Source: Solwaraspora sp. WMMA2065 (GTDB lineage Bacteria; Actinomycetota; Actinomycetes; Mycobacteriales; Micromonosporaceae). Taken from it: a DNA stretch of 64,000 bases. Of the stretch, positions 52,136 to 60,594 are shown in pieces. The stretch covers positions 2,666,001-2,730,000 of the forward strand of contig NZ_CP128361.1 of NCBI RefSeq assembly GCF_030345075.1. Reading direction: 5' to 3'. Position 1 is the first letter of the stretch, and every line of letters starts with the position of its first letter. Under the pieces are notes generated by a model. It was not told the origin of the DNA. It worked only from the letters and a program-made list of their open reading frames with translations, and did not search any database. Made by a program: the position numbers and the translations under genes.

Positions 52136-52390
52136 GTGGACCCGTACGCCACCCTCGCTAGCCTGCTCTGCCCCCTCGCCACCCTGATCACGTTCGGTTA
52201 CCTGGTCACCTGCGCTATCTGGCCGTTCGGACCCTGCCGACGCTGCCACGGCACCGGGAAACGCCGCGCCCCGTACGGCAAGGCGTTCCGCCTCTGCTAC
52301 CGCTGCGACGGCACCGGACGCCGTATCCGCATCGGCCGGCACGTGTGGAACGAGATCCGCCGCGAACACCGCAACGGCACCAACCGATGA
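52136..52390 (+). CDS. Small membrane protein with DnaJ-type CxxCxGxG zinc motifs
   Basis: An 84-residue protein. A hydrophobic N-terminal segment (ATLASLLCPLATLITFGYLV) is followed by two CxxCxGxG motifs, CRRCHGTGKR and CYRCDGTGRR, which resemble the DnaJ zinc-finger repeats and would bind one zinc. GTG 52136 has GGAGG 6 bases upstream. It overlaps the next gene by 4 bp (ATGA). Recurrent in AICEs next to TraB; no biochemical function is known. Confidence 0.8.
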   Translation: MDPYATLASLLCPLATLITFGYLVTCAIWPFGPCRRCHGTGKRRAPYGKAFRLCYRCDGTGRRIRIGRHVWNEIRREHRNGTNR

Positions 52391-52698
52391 ACCGCCGCCG
52401 GCACCCCCACGGGGAACACACCGACTGGTGCGCACGCGACCACCGCTGCGGACACGACGGACACCGCTCCCCCTCGATGATCGTCGACCTGCCAGGCCAC
52501 GCCCGCGCCGTCCTCACCCGCATCCGCACCGGCGACGGACACGACCAGGCCGAGATTCGCGTACGGGTCGCCCTGGCCGACGCCGACCCCGCCGCCCGCC
52601 GACAACTGGCCGTCCTGCTCGCCGACCTGGACGACCTGATCACCCGCGCTGGCCGCGCCAGGCATCCCCAGCCGCGCCATCACCACCCCGCCGCCTAA
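52387..52698 (+). CDS. Small hypothetical protein before rep
   Basis: A 103-residue protein. The N-terminal part has a HxxxWCxxxHxCGHDGHRS pattern (His/Cys-rich, possible metal site); the middle is a beta-alpha region with VRVALADADPAARRQLAVLLA; the end is His/Pro-rich. ATG 52387 overlaps the preceding stop by 4 bp. Not recognised by family; it may belong with the preceding zinc protein. Confidence 0.7.
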   Translation: MNRRRHPHGEHTDWCARDHRCGHDGHRSPSMIVDLPGHARAVLTRIRTGDGHDQAEIRVRVALADADPAARRQLAVLLADLDDLITRAGRARHPQPRHHHPAA

Positions 52699-52735
52699 CC
52701 CCCACCTACCGACACCAGACAGGGAGGAACGCCGT

Positions 52736-54694
52736 ATGAGTCGACAGTCCACCCACGACCACAACGCGGAACGGGCCGTGATCGGCGCGGCGCTGGTCGC
52801 CCCGCCGGTCATCGCCGACCTGATCGCCCTGCTCAGCCCGGACGACTTCCACCGACCCGCGCACGGGATCATCTGGCAGGCGCTGACCGCCGTGCACGCC
52901 ACCGGCCAGGCCACCGACCCCATCACCCTCACGGCCTACCTCGCCGAGTCCGGCGAGTTGGGCAAGGTCGGCGGTGCCCCCTACCTGCACACGCTCATGC
53001 AGGGCGTTCCCGCCGCCGCGAACGCGGGACACTACGCGCGGATCGTCGCCGACCATGCCGCCCGCCGCCGGGTCGTCGACCTCGGTGCACGCCTGACCAG
53101 CCTCGCCGCGTCCGGTGCCGATGTCGCCGACGTGGTGGCGACCGGTCGTGTGCTGCTCGACCAGGCCGACACCAGCGGTTGGGCACCGTTGATTCCGCTC
53201 GGCGACCGCCGCCACCTACCCGCGTTCCCCGCCGAGATGCTGCCCGCCTGGGTCGCCGACATGGTCTACGGGGTCGCCGAGTTCACACAAACCCCGGTCG
53301 ACCTGCCCGGCTGCATCGCCCTGGCCGCCCTGTCCACCGCTGCCGGTGGCCGCGCCGAGGTGGAGGTACGCGGGTCGTGGCGGGAACCGGTCAACCTGTT
53401 CACGGTCGTCGTTTTGCCGCCGGGGTCGCGGAAGTCGGCGGTGTTCTCGGCGATCACCGGTCCGCTGTTGGCCGCTGAGAAGGCGTTGGTGGAGCGGACC
53501 CGACCGGCCATCGTGGAAGCCGAACTCGCGGCACGGGTGGCGGGGAAGACGGCAGAGCGGACGGCGATCGCCGCCGCGAACGCGGACGCGTCCGGCCGTG
53601 ACACGCTCTTGGCTGAGGCGACCGCCGCCGCGATGAACGCCGACACCATCACCATCCCCGCCCTGCCGCAACTCGTTGCCGACGACGTCACCAGCGAGGA
53701 AGCCGCGTCCCTGCTCGCAGAACAGGGCGGACGCCTGGCCGTGCTGTCCCCGGAAGGTGGCATCTTCGCCACCATCGCCGGCCGCTACTCCGGAACCCCC
53801 AACCTGGAAGTCTTCCTCAAGGGCCATGCCGGGGACATGCTGCGGGTCAACCGCCGTAGTCGTGCGCCGGAACACGTCGAACATCCGGCGCTGACACTCG
53901 GTCTGGCCGTGCAACCCGACGTCCTCCGCGACATCGCCGACATGCCCGGATTCCGCGGCAAGGGGTTGCTGGCGCGCATCCTGTTCTCCCTGCCGGAGAA
54001 CACCGTCGGACGACGCCGGATCGGAGCCGACCCGGTCCCTGAGTCGGTCGCGGCCACGTACGCGGGCAACCTCGCGACGCTGGTCCTGTCCCTCGCGGAG
54101 TGGACCGACCCGGCGGTGTTGCCGCTCACCCCGGACGCCAACGACCGCGTCATGGACATCGAACGGGCCGTGGAACCCCGGCTGGCTCCCGGTGGCGCGT
54201 GGTCACACCTGATCGACTGGGGCAGCAAGTACACCGGCGCGGTCGTCCGCATCGCCGGACTGATCCACCTCGCCGAACACCTACGCGACGGCTGGGGAAA
54301 ACCCGTCCAGGCCGACACCATCGACCGGGCCGCCCTGCTCGGCGACTACTACGCCGCCCACGCCCTGGCCGCGTTCGACGACATGGGAGCCGACCGGACC
54401 AGCCGACACGCCCGCCACGTCCTGAACTGGATCGAACGCACCACGACGACCGCCTTCACGAAACGGGAGCTGTTCCGCGCGGTCCGCAGCAGTCAACTGC
54501 CCACCGTCGCCGACCTCGACCCCGCCCTGTCCCTGCTGGAGATGCACGGCTACATCCGCCAGGTCGACGCGCCCCGGACGCGGGCCGGTGGCGGCCGACC
54601 TCCCTCGCCCTCGTACCTGGTCCACCCGGACGTACACGGGCAACCCGCCGCCACCGTCCACGCCCTACCCGACGCCGTCCGGCGGACCGCCTGA
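52736..54694 (+). CDS. AICE replication protein: DnaB-N-like domain plus DUF3987 helicase/primase-type
   Basis: A 652-residue protein. The N-terminal about 150 residues match the DnaB N-terminal domain (ERAVIGAALVAPPVIADLI, DPITLTAYLAESGEL). Then comes DUF3987, with a Walker A-like VLPPGSRKSAV near residue 228 and a Walker B-like block RLAVLSPEGGIF near 345. DUF3987 proteins are replication initiators of AICEs and plasmids. The C-terminal Arg/His-rich tail ends near an iteron-like region. ATG 52736 has GGAGGAA close upstream. Confidence 0.88.
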   Translation: MSRQSTHDHNAERAVIGAALVAPPVIADLIALLSPDDFHRPAHGIIWQALTAVHATGQATDPITLTAYLAESGELGKVGGAPYLHTLMQGVPAAANAGHYARIVADHAARRRVVDLGARLTSLAASGADVADVVATGRVLLDQADTSGWAPLIPLGDRRHLPAFPAEMLPAWVADMVYGVAEFTQTPVDLPGCIALAALSTAAGGRAEVEVRGSWREPVNLFTVVVLPPGSRKSAVFSAITGPLLAAEKALVERTRPAIVEAELAARVAGKTAERTAIAAANADASGRDTLLAEATAAAMNADTITIPALPQLVADDVTSEEAASLLAEQGGRLAVLSPEGGIFATIAGRYSGTPNLEVFLKGHAGDMLRVNRRSRAPEHVEHPALTLGLAVQPDVLRDIADMPGFRGKGLLARILFSLPENTVGRRRIGADPVPESVAATYAGNLATLVLSLAEWTDPAVLPLTPDANDRVMDIERAVEPRLAPGGAWSHLIDWGSKYTGAVVRIAGLIHLAEHLRDGWGKPVQADTIDRAALLGDYYAAHALAAFDDMGADRTSRHARHVLNWIERTTTTAFTKRELFRAVRSSQLPTVADLDPALSLLEMHGYIRQVDAPRTRAGGGRPPSPSYLVHPDVHGQPAATVHALPDAVRRTA

Positions 54695-54700
54695 TGCCCC

Positions 54701-54769
54701 GGACAGAACTGACACAACTGACACAACCCCCCGCTGACCGAGGTTCTGTCAGTTCTGTCAGTTCTGTCC
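54701..54769. repeat. 27-bp inverted repeat built of 9-bp iterations downstream of rep
   Basis: The left arm (54701-54727) and right arm (54743-54769) match in 25 of 27 positions when inverted, with a 15-base loop. Each arm consists of three 9-bp units (GTTCTGTCA type). It could be iterons of an origin, a terminator or a binding site for rep or xis. A 32-codon open frame starting ATG 54693 crosses it and is probably not a gene. Confidence 0.6.
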
Positions 54770-54978
54770 ACGGCCAAACGCCCCCCGCCTGACCGGCCAA
54801 CGGCCCTGCCGCGCCGCACCAGGCCGAACCCCTCGACACCCACCGCCACGCACCACCGGGGAGAAGCGTGAACCGCGCAGATCGCATGTGCCCCGCCGTC
54901 GAAGAAGCCGCTCACCGTCCCGGCCCCGCCTCGCCGTCGCGTGAACGCCGTCCAGTCAGCCGCAGGGAGAGGAACACG

Positions 54979-55176
54979 TTGGAAGCCACCCCCGCTACCC
55001 GTCCCCGTGTCCTGCGCGTCGAAGAGGCCGCGCATGAACTCGGCATCGGCCGATCGCTGGTCTACGACCTGATCCGGTCCGGCCGGCTGCGATCACTCAA
55101 GGTCGGCAGCCGCCGGCTGATCCCGACCGCCGCCATCGACGAAGTAATCGACCTACTGTCCCAGGAGGCGGCCTGA
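54979..55176 (+). CDS. Excisionase (Xis), helix-turn-helix
   Basis: A 65-residue excisionase-type protein: TPATRPRVLRVEEAAHELGI, then GRSLVYDLIRSGRLRSLKVG and a wing (RRLIPTAAIDEVIDLLS). It begins at TTG 54979, preceded by a GAGAGG ribosome-binding site at about 7 bases; a longer frame to 54868 has poor composition. Its stop overlaps the integrase ATG (TGATG at 55174-55178). This xis-int arrangement is standard for AICEs and allows excision of the element from tRNA-Val. Confidence 0.88.
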   Translation: MEATPATRPRVLRVEEAAHELGIGRSLVYDLIRSGRLRSLKVGSRRLIPTAAIDEVIDLLSQEAA

Positions 55177-56420
55177 TGGCTACCGGCAACCCAAGCGCTC
55201 GATCCAACGGCCCTCGCCGCAACCCCAACGGTGAAGGTTCGATCTACCAACGGGCCAGCGACAGCCGGTGGGTCGGTCAGGCGTACGTCCTCACCACCGA
55301 CGGCACCCGCAAGCGCAAAGCCGTCTACGGCGCGACCTGGCAGGAGACCCACGACAAGCTGATAGCGCTCAAGGCTCAGTCTCGCCAGGGCATCCCGATC
55401 CCGGACCGGGCGTGGAAGCTCGCCGATTACCTGCCGTACTGGCTCGCCGGCTACGTCGCCGATCTCAAGCCGACCACCGCCCGAGGCTACGAAAGCGCCG
55501 TCCGGCTGCACCTCATCCCCGCGCTCGGCACCAAGCGTCTCGACGGGCTCCAGGTGCAGCACGTGCGCACGTTCCTCGGCGAGTTCCGCCGCAAGTGCCT
55601 GTGCTGCACGGCCGGGACCGACAAGAACCGGCCGGCTGATCGGCAGTGCTGCTCTGCCGGTCGCTGCTGCGCGCACTACCCGAGCGCGCGTCAGATTCAG
55701 TTCGTGCACGCCGTGCTGCGCAACGCGCTGCAGCACGCGATGCGGGAAGAACTCGTCTCCCGCAACGTCGCCAAGCTGGTCCGCGTGCCGTCGCCGCGAT
55801 ACAAGGTCGGCAAGGGACTGTCGGTGGAACAGGCCCGGACGTTGATCGCCGCCGCAGAAGGACATCGGCTGTACGCGCTGTACGTCGTCGCCGCCACGAT
55901 GGGACTCCGACGCGGGGAACTGCTCGGGCTCCGCTGGTCGGATCTCGACCTCGACAACGGCACGGTCAGCATCGCGCAGACCGTGCAGCGGGCCGGCGGC
56001 AAACTGCACCTGCAGGACACCAAGACAGAGGATTCAGAAAGCGTGCTACCGCTGCCGGATTGGACCTGGATGGTGCTGCTCGACCACCAACAGGATCAGC
56101 AACGGGAGCGGAATCGGCTCGCCGAGGTCTGGGAGGATCACGACCTGGTCTTCCCGTCCGAGCGGGGAACACCGATGGAGCCGCGCAACCTGAACCGGCA
56201 CTTTGCCGCGCTGCGGGACAAGGCAGGGCTGCCCGATGTCCGGCTGCACGACTTCCGACACACGGTCGTTTCGCTGCTGATGGAGCTGGGCGTACCGCCG
56301 CACGTCGTCCAGGCCATCGCCCGGCACGCGGACGTAAAGATCACGTTGAAGATCTACGCGCATGCGAACCTCGACGTGATGCGCCAGGCGCTCGGCAAGC
56401 TCGACGGGCGGCTGTCGTGA
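55176..56420 (+). CDS. Tyrosine site-specific integrase
   Basis: A 414-residue tyrosine recombinase. The arm-binding part includes NGEGSIYQRASDSRWVG and the core-binding helix ADYLPYWLAGYVAD. Catalytic residues are visible: R245 in GLRRGEL, H358 and R361-H362 in HDFRHT, and Y394 in IYAH. A Cys-rich insertion CLCCTAGTDKNR ... CCSAGRCC near 145-170 is common in actinomycete AICE integrases and could bind a metal. It lies 77 bp from the tRNA-Val att core and should recombine attP and attB at that tRNA. Confidence 0.95.
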   Translation: MATGNPSARSNGPRRNPNGEGSIYQRASDSRWVGQAYVLTTDGTRKRKAVYGATWQETHDKLIALKAQSRQGIPIPDRAWKLADYLPYWLAGYVADLKPTTARGYESAVRLHLIPALGTKRLDGLQVQHVRTFLGEFRRKCLCCTAGTDKNRPADRQCCSAGRCCAHYPSARQIQFVHAVLRNALQHAMREELVSRNVAKLVRVPSPRYKVGKGLSVEQARTLIAAAEGHRLYALYVVAATMGLRRGELLGLRWSDLDLDNGTVSIAQTVQRAGGKLHLQDTKTEDSESVLPLPDWTWMVLLDHQQDQQRERNRLAEVWEDHDLVFPSERGTPMEPRNLNRHFAALRDKAGLPDVRLHDFRHTVVSLLMELGVPPHVVQAIARHADVKITLKIYAHANLDVMRQALGKLDGRLS

Positions 56421-56427
56421 ACGCGGC

Positions 56428-56446
56428 TGCTGTCACCGTTGCTGTC
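56428..56446 (+). repeat. 19-bp arm-like direct repeat near attR
   Basis: TGCTGTCACCGTTGCTGTC occurs here and exactly at 41752-41770 near attL, in the same orientation, 51 bp from the right att core. It is a candidate integrase arm-type site. Confidence 0.6.
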
Positions 56447-56497
56447 AGCGGGCCGTCTGGCTGACCCTCGACGATGCTCCGTCGCTGGTCGGGATGG

Positions 56498-56540
56498 GTG
56501 GGCGCGGCAGGTTTCGAACCTGCGACCCCTCGCTTGTAAG
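56498..56540 (+). repeat. attR core, 43 bp
   Basis: Identical to 41614-41656. On the minus strand it runs from the tRNA-Val anticodon loop to the 3' end and beyond by one base. Confidence 0.92.
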
Positions 56541-56570
56541 GCGAGTGCTCTCCCACTGAGCTACGCGCCC
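56499..56570 (-). tRNA. tRNA-Val, anticodon TAC
   Basis: A 72-nt cloverleaf on the minus strand: acceptor GGGCGCG/CGCGCCC, D-stem GCTC/GAGC with loop AGTGGGA, anticodon stem CTCGC/GCGAG with loop CTTACAA (anticodon TAC), variable GGGTC, T-stem GCAGG/CCTGC with TTCGAAA loop and discriminator A. No encoded CCA follows. The 3' half is the AICE att core, so it is restored by the element. Confidence 0.95.
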
Positions 56571-56775
56571 GGGCATCACAAGAATCGCCGGCCCGGCGGC
56601 GGCCAGTTTACCCTGCCTTCTCCAGCGCGGCGCGACCGAGTTCCCGGCGGCCGGCGACCCGTACGGCCGGCGAGCGGATCACCCGGCCCGCAGGGCCCGC
56701 TGGACGGTAGCGGGCCCCGCAGGGTCGGACGCTGGTCAAACGGCCCGGAGGCTGGTCAGTTGTCCGTGACGCGGG

Positions 56776-57240
56776 TCAGTCGGCCAGGTCGGCCAGCGCC
56801 TTGCGCCACACGGCCTGGTCGCGGGCCTGGCCGGGCCCGTTCATTTCGGCGAAGCGGACCACACCGGTCTTGTCGATCACGAACGTGCCCCGGTTGGCGA
56901 TCCCGGCGGAGTCGTTGAACACCCCGTACGCCTGGGCGACCGCGCCGTGCGGCCAGAAGTCGGCGAGCAGCGGGAACTGGAAGCCTTCCTGCTCCGCCCA
57001 GATCTTGTGGGTGTAGACGGAGTCCACGCTGACGGTGAGCGTCTGCACGTCGTCGTTGACGTAGGCGTCGATGTTGTCCCGCACCTCCTGCAGCTCGCCC
57101 TGGCAGGTGCCGGTGAACGCGAGCGGGTAGAAGATCAGCAGGACCGCCTGCCGACCCCGGAAGTCGGTCAGCCGCACCTCCTGGTTGTTCTGGTCCTTGA
57201 GGGTGAACTCCGGTGCCGGCGTGCCGACCTCGACGGGCAT
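56776..57240 (-). CDS. AhpE-type one-cysteine peroxiredoxin
   Basis: A 154-residue peroxiredoxin with LAFTGTCQGELQEVRDN, in which the cysteine is the peroxidatic residue; the context (FTGxCQGEL) is that of AhpE. It reduces hydroperoxides in the cytoplasm using mycothiol/mycoredoxin or thioredoxin. GVFNDSAGIANRGTFVIDK is the central family block. ATG 57240 has AAGGAG 6 bases upstream. It is followed by the DUF3052 gene on the same strand. Confidence 0.93.
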   Translation of the reverse strand: MPVEVGTPAPEFTLKDQNNQEVRLTDFRGRQAVLLIFYPLAFTGTCQGELQEVRDNIDAYVNDDVQTLTVSVDSVYTHKIWAEQEGFQFPLLADFWPHGAVAQAYGVFNDSAGIANRGTFVIDKTGVVRFAEMNGPGQARDQAVWRKALADLAD

Positions 57241-57254
57241 GTGCGCTCCTTCAC

Positions 57255-57692
57255 TCACTTCTTGGCCTTGGCCCCACGGCGCAGCACCAGCCGGGCGGCA
57301 CTCCAGTCCTTGCCGGCGTTGACCATGGAAGTCTGTTGCAGTCCGGCGCTGGGCGCGGACTCGCTGATGTCACTCGGCTCGACGTGGCCGTCACGCCCGG
57401 CCTTGGGCGTCAGCAGCCACACCACCCCGTTGTCGGCCAGCGGGCCGAGCGAGTCGACGAGCAGCTCGAACAGGTCTCCGTCACCGTCGCGGTACCACAG
57501 CAGCACCGCGTCGACGACCTCGTCGGTGTCCTCGTCGACCAACTCGCCGCAGCGGTCGGTCAGGGCGTCGCGGAGATCCTGGTCGACGTCGTCGTCGTAA
57601 CCCATCTCCATGACCACCATGCCCGGCTCGATGCCGAACCGGTCCGCCAGGCTCCGTACGCCGTCGGCGGCCTGACCAGCGGTCGCGCTCAC
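57255..57692 (-). CDS. DUF3052 protein
   Basis: A 145-residue actinobacterial DUF3052 protein: QAADGVRSLADRFGIEPGMVV near the start, EMGYDDDVDQDLRDALTD, then LLTPKAGRDGHVEPSDISES and a C-terminal RLVLRR. DUF3052 proteins are conserved near peroxiredoxin or pyruvate dehydrogenase genes in actinobacteria; their role is unknown. GTG 57692 has AGGAGG about 9 bases upstream; a longer frame lacks a ribosome-binding site. Confidence 0.92.
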   Translation of the reverse strand: MSATAGQAADGVRSLADRFGIEPGMVVMEMGYDDDVDQDLRDALTDRCGELVDEDTDEVVDAVLLWYRDGDGDLFELLVDSLGPLADNGVVWLLTPKAGRDGHVEPSDISESAPSAGLQQTSMVNAGKDWSAARLVLRRGAKAKK

Positions 57693-57801
57693 TGTTACTT
57701 GCCTCCTCGTCTTGAGCTGCCGGTATCCGTCGGACACCGATAGCGGGTAGTTCACACAGTTGTGCCGCCCGGCGCAAGTGGCGCACCGAGTTCACCGGAA
57801 T

Positions 57802-60216
57802 TTACCGTGCCAGCAGCGCTCGGGCACCCTGGGTGATGGCATCTTCGCCGACCAGCACCTGGTTGGCGGCCGGGCCGAGTGGGACGTAGGTGTCCAATGC
57901 CGCTATCCGGGCAGCGGCTCCGACGTATCCGGCTTCGACCAGCGCTGCCAGCACTCCCTCACCGACCCCGCCGGAGCGGCGGGTCTCGTCGACCACCAGC
58001 ACCCGACCGGTGGCCGTCGCCTCGCGGATGATGTCGGCCACCGGCAGCGGCGCGAGCCAGCGCAGGTCGACGACCCGGCAGCCGGCTCCTTCGGCAGCCA
58101 GCCGGGCCGCGACCCGCAACGACATCCGTACGCCGTTGCCGAACGTGATCACCGTCAGGTCCTCGCCGCTGCCGACGGAGTAGCTGCGGGCCCGGCCGAC
58201 CGGGATGTGCCGGGCGCCCCACTCCCCTGGCGGGGTGTACGGCGCCAGCCACAGTCCGTCGTCCGGCACGTGCAGGTCACTGGTGTCGTAGAGGGCGACG
58301 GGCTCCACGAAGACGCACACACTGCCGTCGACCGCCGCACTGGCCAGGCAGGATCTCAGCAGCCCGGCGGCATCGTCGGCCCTGGCCGGCACGGCCAGCA
58401 CCAGGCCGGGTACGTCCCGCAGCACCGCCAACGAGTTGTCGTTGTAGAGGTGCCCGCTGAGGCTCTCCTGATAGGCGAGACCGGGCACGCGCAGCACCAT
58501 CGGGTTACGGTAGCCGCCCCGGGAGAGGAACTGCAGCACGGCGGCCTCGCCGCGCAGCTGGTCCTCGGCGCTGTGCAGGTGGCTCAGATACTGGATCTCC
58601 GGCACCGGCAGCTGACCGGCGAGGCCGGCACCGAGTCCGATGCCGAGGACTGTGGTGCCGTCGCCGGTGGTGTCAAAGACGCGATGGTCGCCGAACCGGT
58701 CCTGCAGCCCGGCGGTGACGCCGTGCACGCCGCCCTTGGCGGCGACGTCGGCACCGAACACGGCCATCGCCGGGTACGACAGCAGACCGTCGGCGAGCGC
58801 CGCGGTGATCGTCTGGGCCAGGGTCATCGGCCCGCGTTCCTCCGGCAGCCGGGTGCCGAGGGTGGTGGCGCGGGTGGTGGCCGCGGCTCCGGCCGCGCGG
58901 GCACCGGTGTCGGCGACCACCCGGGCGACCCGGATCGGCCGGCGCGGGGCGATGGTGGCCACGACCTGTCCGGCGGTTTCGAGCTTGGCCTCCCCGATGA
59001 CCTCCTCGGCGACCTTGCGCACCTGCCAGCCGACTTCGTCGTACCGGGAAATGATCTCGTCGGGGCTGGCCAGGCCGGCGGCGACCAGCAGCCGCGCGGT
59101 GCCGACCAGTGGGTCGCGGGCGACGTCGCGGTCGATCTCCTCGGCCGACCGGTACGCCGATTCGACGTCGGCGCCGCTGTGCCCCATCAGCCGGACGGTG
59201 GACAGGTGCAGCACCGCCGGCCGGCGGTGCTCGCGGACCCACGCGGCGGCCTCGGCGGCGACGTCGTAGGTGGCCGCCACGTCGCACCCGTCGGCGGCGA
59301 AGTACCGCAGCCCTGGTCGGGAGCGCAGCGTCTCGGCGACCCAGCCGTCCGGCGACCGTACGCTGCCACCCAGGCCGTTGTCCTCGCAGACGAACAGCAC
59401 CGGCGTGGACAGCCCTGCGTGATCGGCCCAGCCGGCGGTGTTGAAGGCCGCCGCAGCAGCGGCATGGTTGACCGCCGCGTCGCCGAAGCTGCAGACCACG
59501 ATGGCGTCGTCCGGCCAGGGCAGCCGGGGTTCCAGGTACGCCCGGCCGACTGCGGCGGACCGGGCCAGCCCTGGTTGACGTTGCCGGACGGTCGGCACCA
59601 TCCGGCGCATCCGGTCGATGCCGAGCGCGGTCCCGACCGCCCGGGGCAGGTGCCCGCCGACGGTGCCGGAGGTGGGCACGATGTTGATCGCGGTGTTGCC
59701 GAACACCTTGCCCCGGCCACCGGTGGTCGGGTCGGCGGCGGAGGCAACGGCACCGCGCAGCACGTCCCGAGCGGCGTCGGTGACCGGGTCGGTGCCGGGG
59801 TCGCCGGCGTCGGAGTCGGCCACGCCGGAGCGAAGGCCCGGCTCGACGCCGGGCTCGTGGCCGGCGGCGAGGCCGGCCTGGGCGAGCCGGGCGCAGTAGA
59901 AGCCACCGGACCGGTAATGCAGTAGCGCCGGGTCGGTCACCCGGACGGCGGCGGCGAGCGCCGCGTTGCCCTCATGGCCGGACGAGCCGAGTGTGTAGAA
60001 ACCTTCTCCGAAGCTGCGCAGCCAGCGTTTGGCCAGGTCGAGATGGCGGCTGGTGAGTTGGGCGTCGAACAGCGCCAGCGCGGACTGCCCGGTGAGCAGA
60101 GTGCCGTCGCGTACCGGTTGTTCGGGGGCCCGTCGGTCCGGTGCGGTGTCCATCGCGGCGACCGCGGTGCGGAACCGTTCGTCGAGGTCCTGCGGGGTGG
60201 TCACGTCGGACAGCAT
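57802..60216 (-). CDS. Fused alpha/beta 2-oxoacid dehydrogenase E1 (thiamine pyrophosphate)
   Basis: An 804-residue protein joining an E1 alpha half (about 1-430, with the TPP/Mg motif CSFGDAAVNHAAAAAAF near 225 and FVCEDNGLGG) to an E1 beta half (about 470-804, with MTLAQTITAALADGLLSYPAMAVFGADVA, EIQYLSHLHSAEDQL and the C-terminal VVDETRRSGGVGEGV block). Such fused E1 proteins decarboxylate branched-chain or related 2-oxoacids. No E2 or E3 gene is adjacent. ATG 60216 is used; the divergent region of 378 bp to the ABC exporter holds several repeats. Confidence 0.92.
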   Translation of the reverse strand: MLSDVTTPQDLDERFRTAVAAMDTAPDRRAPEQPVRDGTLLTGQSALALFDAQLTSRHLDLAKRWLRSFGEGFYTLGSSGHEGNAALAAAVRVTDPALLHYRSGGFYCARLAQAGLAAGHEPGVEPGLRSGVADSDAGDPGTDPVTDAARDVLRGAVASAADPTTGGRGKVFGNTAINIVPTSGTVGGHLPRAVGTALGIDRMRRMVPTVRQRQPGLARSAAVGRAYLEPRLPWPDDAIVVCSFGDAAVNHAAAAAAFNTAGWADHAGLSTPVLFVCEDNGLGGSVRSPDGWVAETLRSRPGLRYFAADGCDVAATYDVAAEAAAWVREHRRPAVLHLSTVRLMGHSGADVESAYRSAEEIDRDVARDPLVGTARLLVAAGLASPDEIISRYDEVGWQVRKVAEEVIGEAKLETAGQVVATIAPRRPIRVARVVADTGARAAGAAATTRATTLGTRLPEERGPMTLAQTITAALADGLLSYPAMAVFGADVAAKGGVHGVTAGLQDRFGDHRVFDTTGDGTTVLGIGLGAGLAGQLPVPEIQYLSHLHSAEDQLRGEAAVLQFLSRGGYRNPMVLRVPGLAYQESLSGHLYNDNSLAVLRDVPGLVLAVPARADDAAGLLRSCLASAAVDGSVCVFVEPVALYDTSDLHVPDDGLWLAPYTPPGEWGARHIPVGRARSYSVGSGEDLTVITFGNGVRMSLRVAARLAAEGAGCRVVDLRWLAPLPVADIIREATATGRVLVVDETRRSGGVGEGVLAALVEAGYVGAAARIAALDTYVPLGPAANQVLVGEDAITQGARALLAR

Positions 60217-60345
60217 TACCGACGCCCGCCAGGCGCGGCCACCGGGCGGCGAGCGGGCCGCCGCTGGGCCGGGTCGGGGCAGACTGCAGCGCCGCTGGTG
60301 GCCGGGGAGGTCATGGTCGCGATGCTACGCGGCAGCCCGGGAAAC

Positions 60346-60437
60346 GGCAGCGCAGCCGCGCCGCCAGGCGCGGCCTGGACGGCAGCGCAGCCGCGCCGCC
60401 AGGCGCGGCCTGGACGGCAGCGCAGCCGCGCCGCCAG
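60346..60437. repeat. 35-bp tandem repeat, 2.6 copies
   Basis: Two exact 35-bp units (60346-60380, 60381-60415) and a 22-bp partial third. The internal 14-mer CGCCAGGCGCGGCC also occurs at 60227-60240, next to the E1 start. The block is in the divergent promoter region. Confidence 0.85.
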
Positions 60438-60470
60438 CGGGGTCACTTGCGGGCGGCCGATAGCATAAGG

Positions 60471-60546
60471 TTCAGTACGTTCTGAACGTTCGCAACACAC
60501 GTTGATCGTCACAGACGTGGATCGCCACAGACGTTGATCGTCGAAC
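60471..60546 (+). promoter_or_regulatory. Inverted repeat and three 16-bp direct repeats upstream of the ABC exporter
   Basis: TTCAG-(6)-CTGAA (60471-60486), followed by three 16-bp units at 60499-60514, 60515-60530 and 60531-60546 (ACGTTGATCGTCACAG type, with two and three mismatches). They sit 49 bases before the ATP-binding gene start and look like an operator, perhaps for a regulator encoded elsewhere. Confidence 0.55.
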
Positions 60547-60594
60547 GCTTCGAGGTGGAGCGTCGTCAAACTCAAACCGAGGAGGCGAGGTCCG

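Larger units (their letters stand above)
41614..56540 (+). mobile_element. pSAM2-like AICE integrated in tRNA-Val
   Basis: An actinomycete integrative and conjugative element of about 14.9 kb. The ends are identical 43-bp att cores (41614-41656 and 56498-56540), the right one covering the 3' part of the tRNA-Val(TAC) gene. Functional modules read leftward or rightward around a divergent control region at 47.9-48.2 kb: regulators, kinases and accessory genes to the left; spread, TraB, replication, xis and int to the right. No T4SS or relaxase genes are present, consistent with TraB-dependent double-stranded DNA transfer known for AICEs. Confidence 0.9.

Noticed and set aside
54693-54791. Short frame overlapping the rep stop (32 codons)
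   Set aside because: Its residues merely reflect the 9-bp repeats; no ribosome-binding site or homologous pattern.
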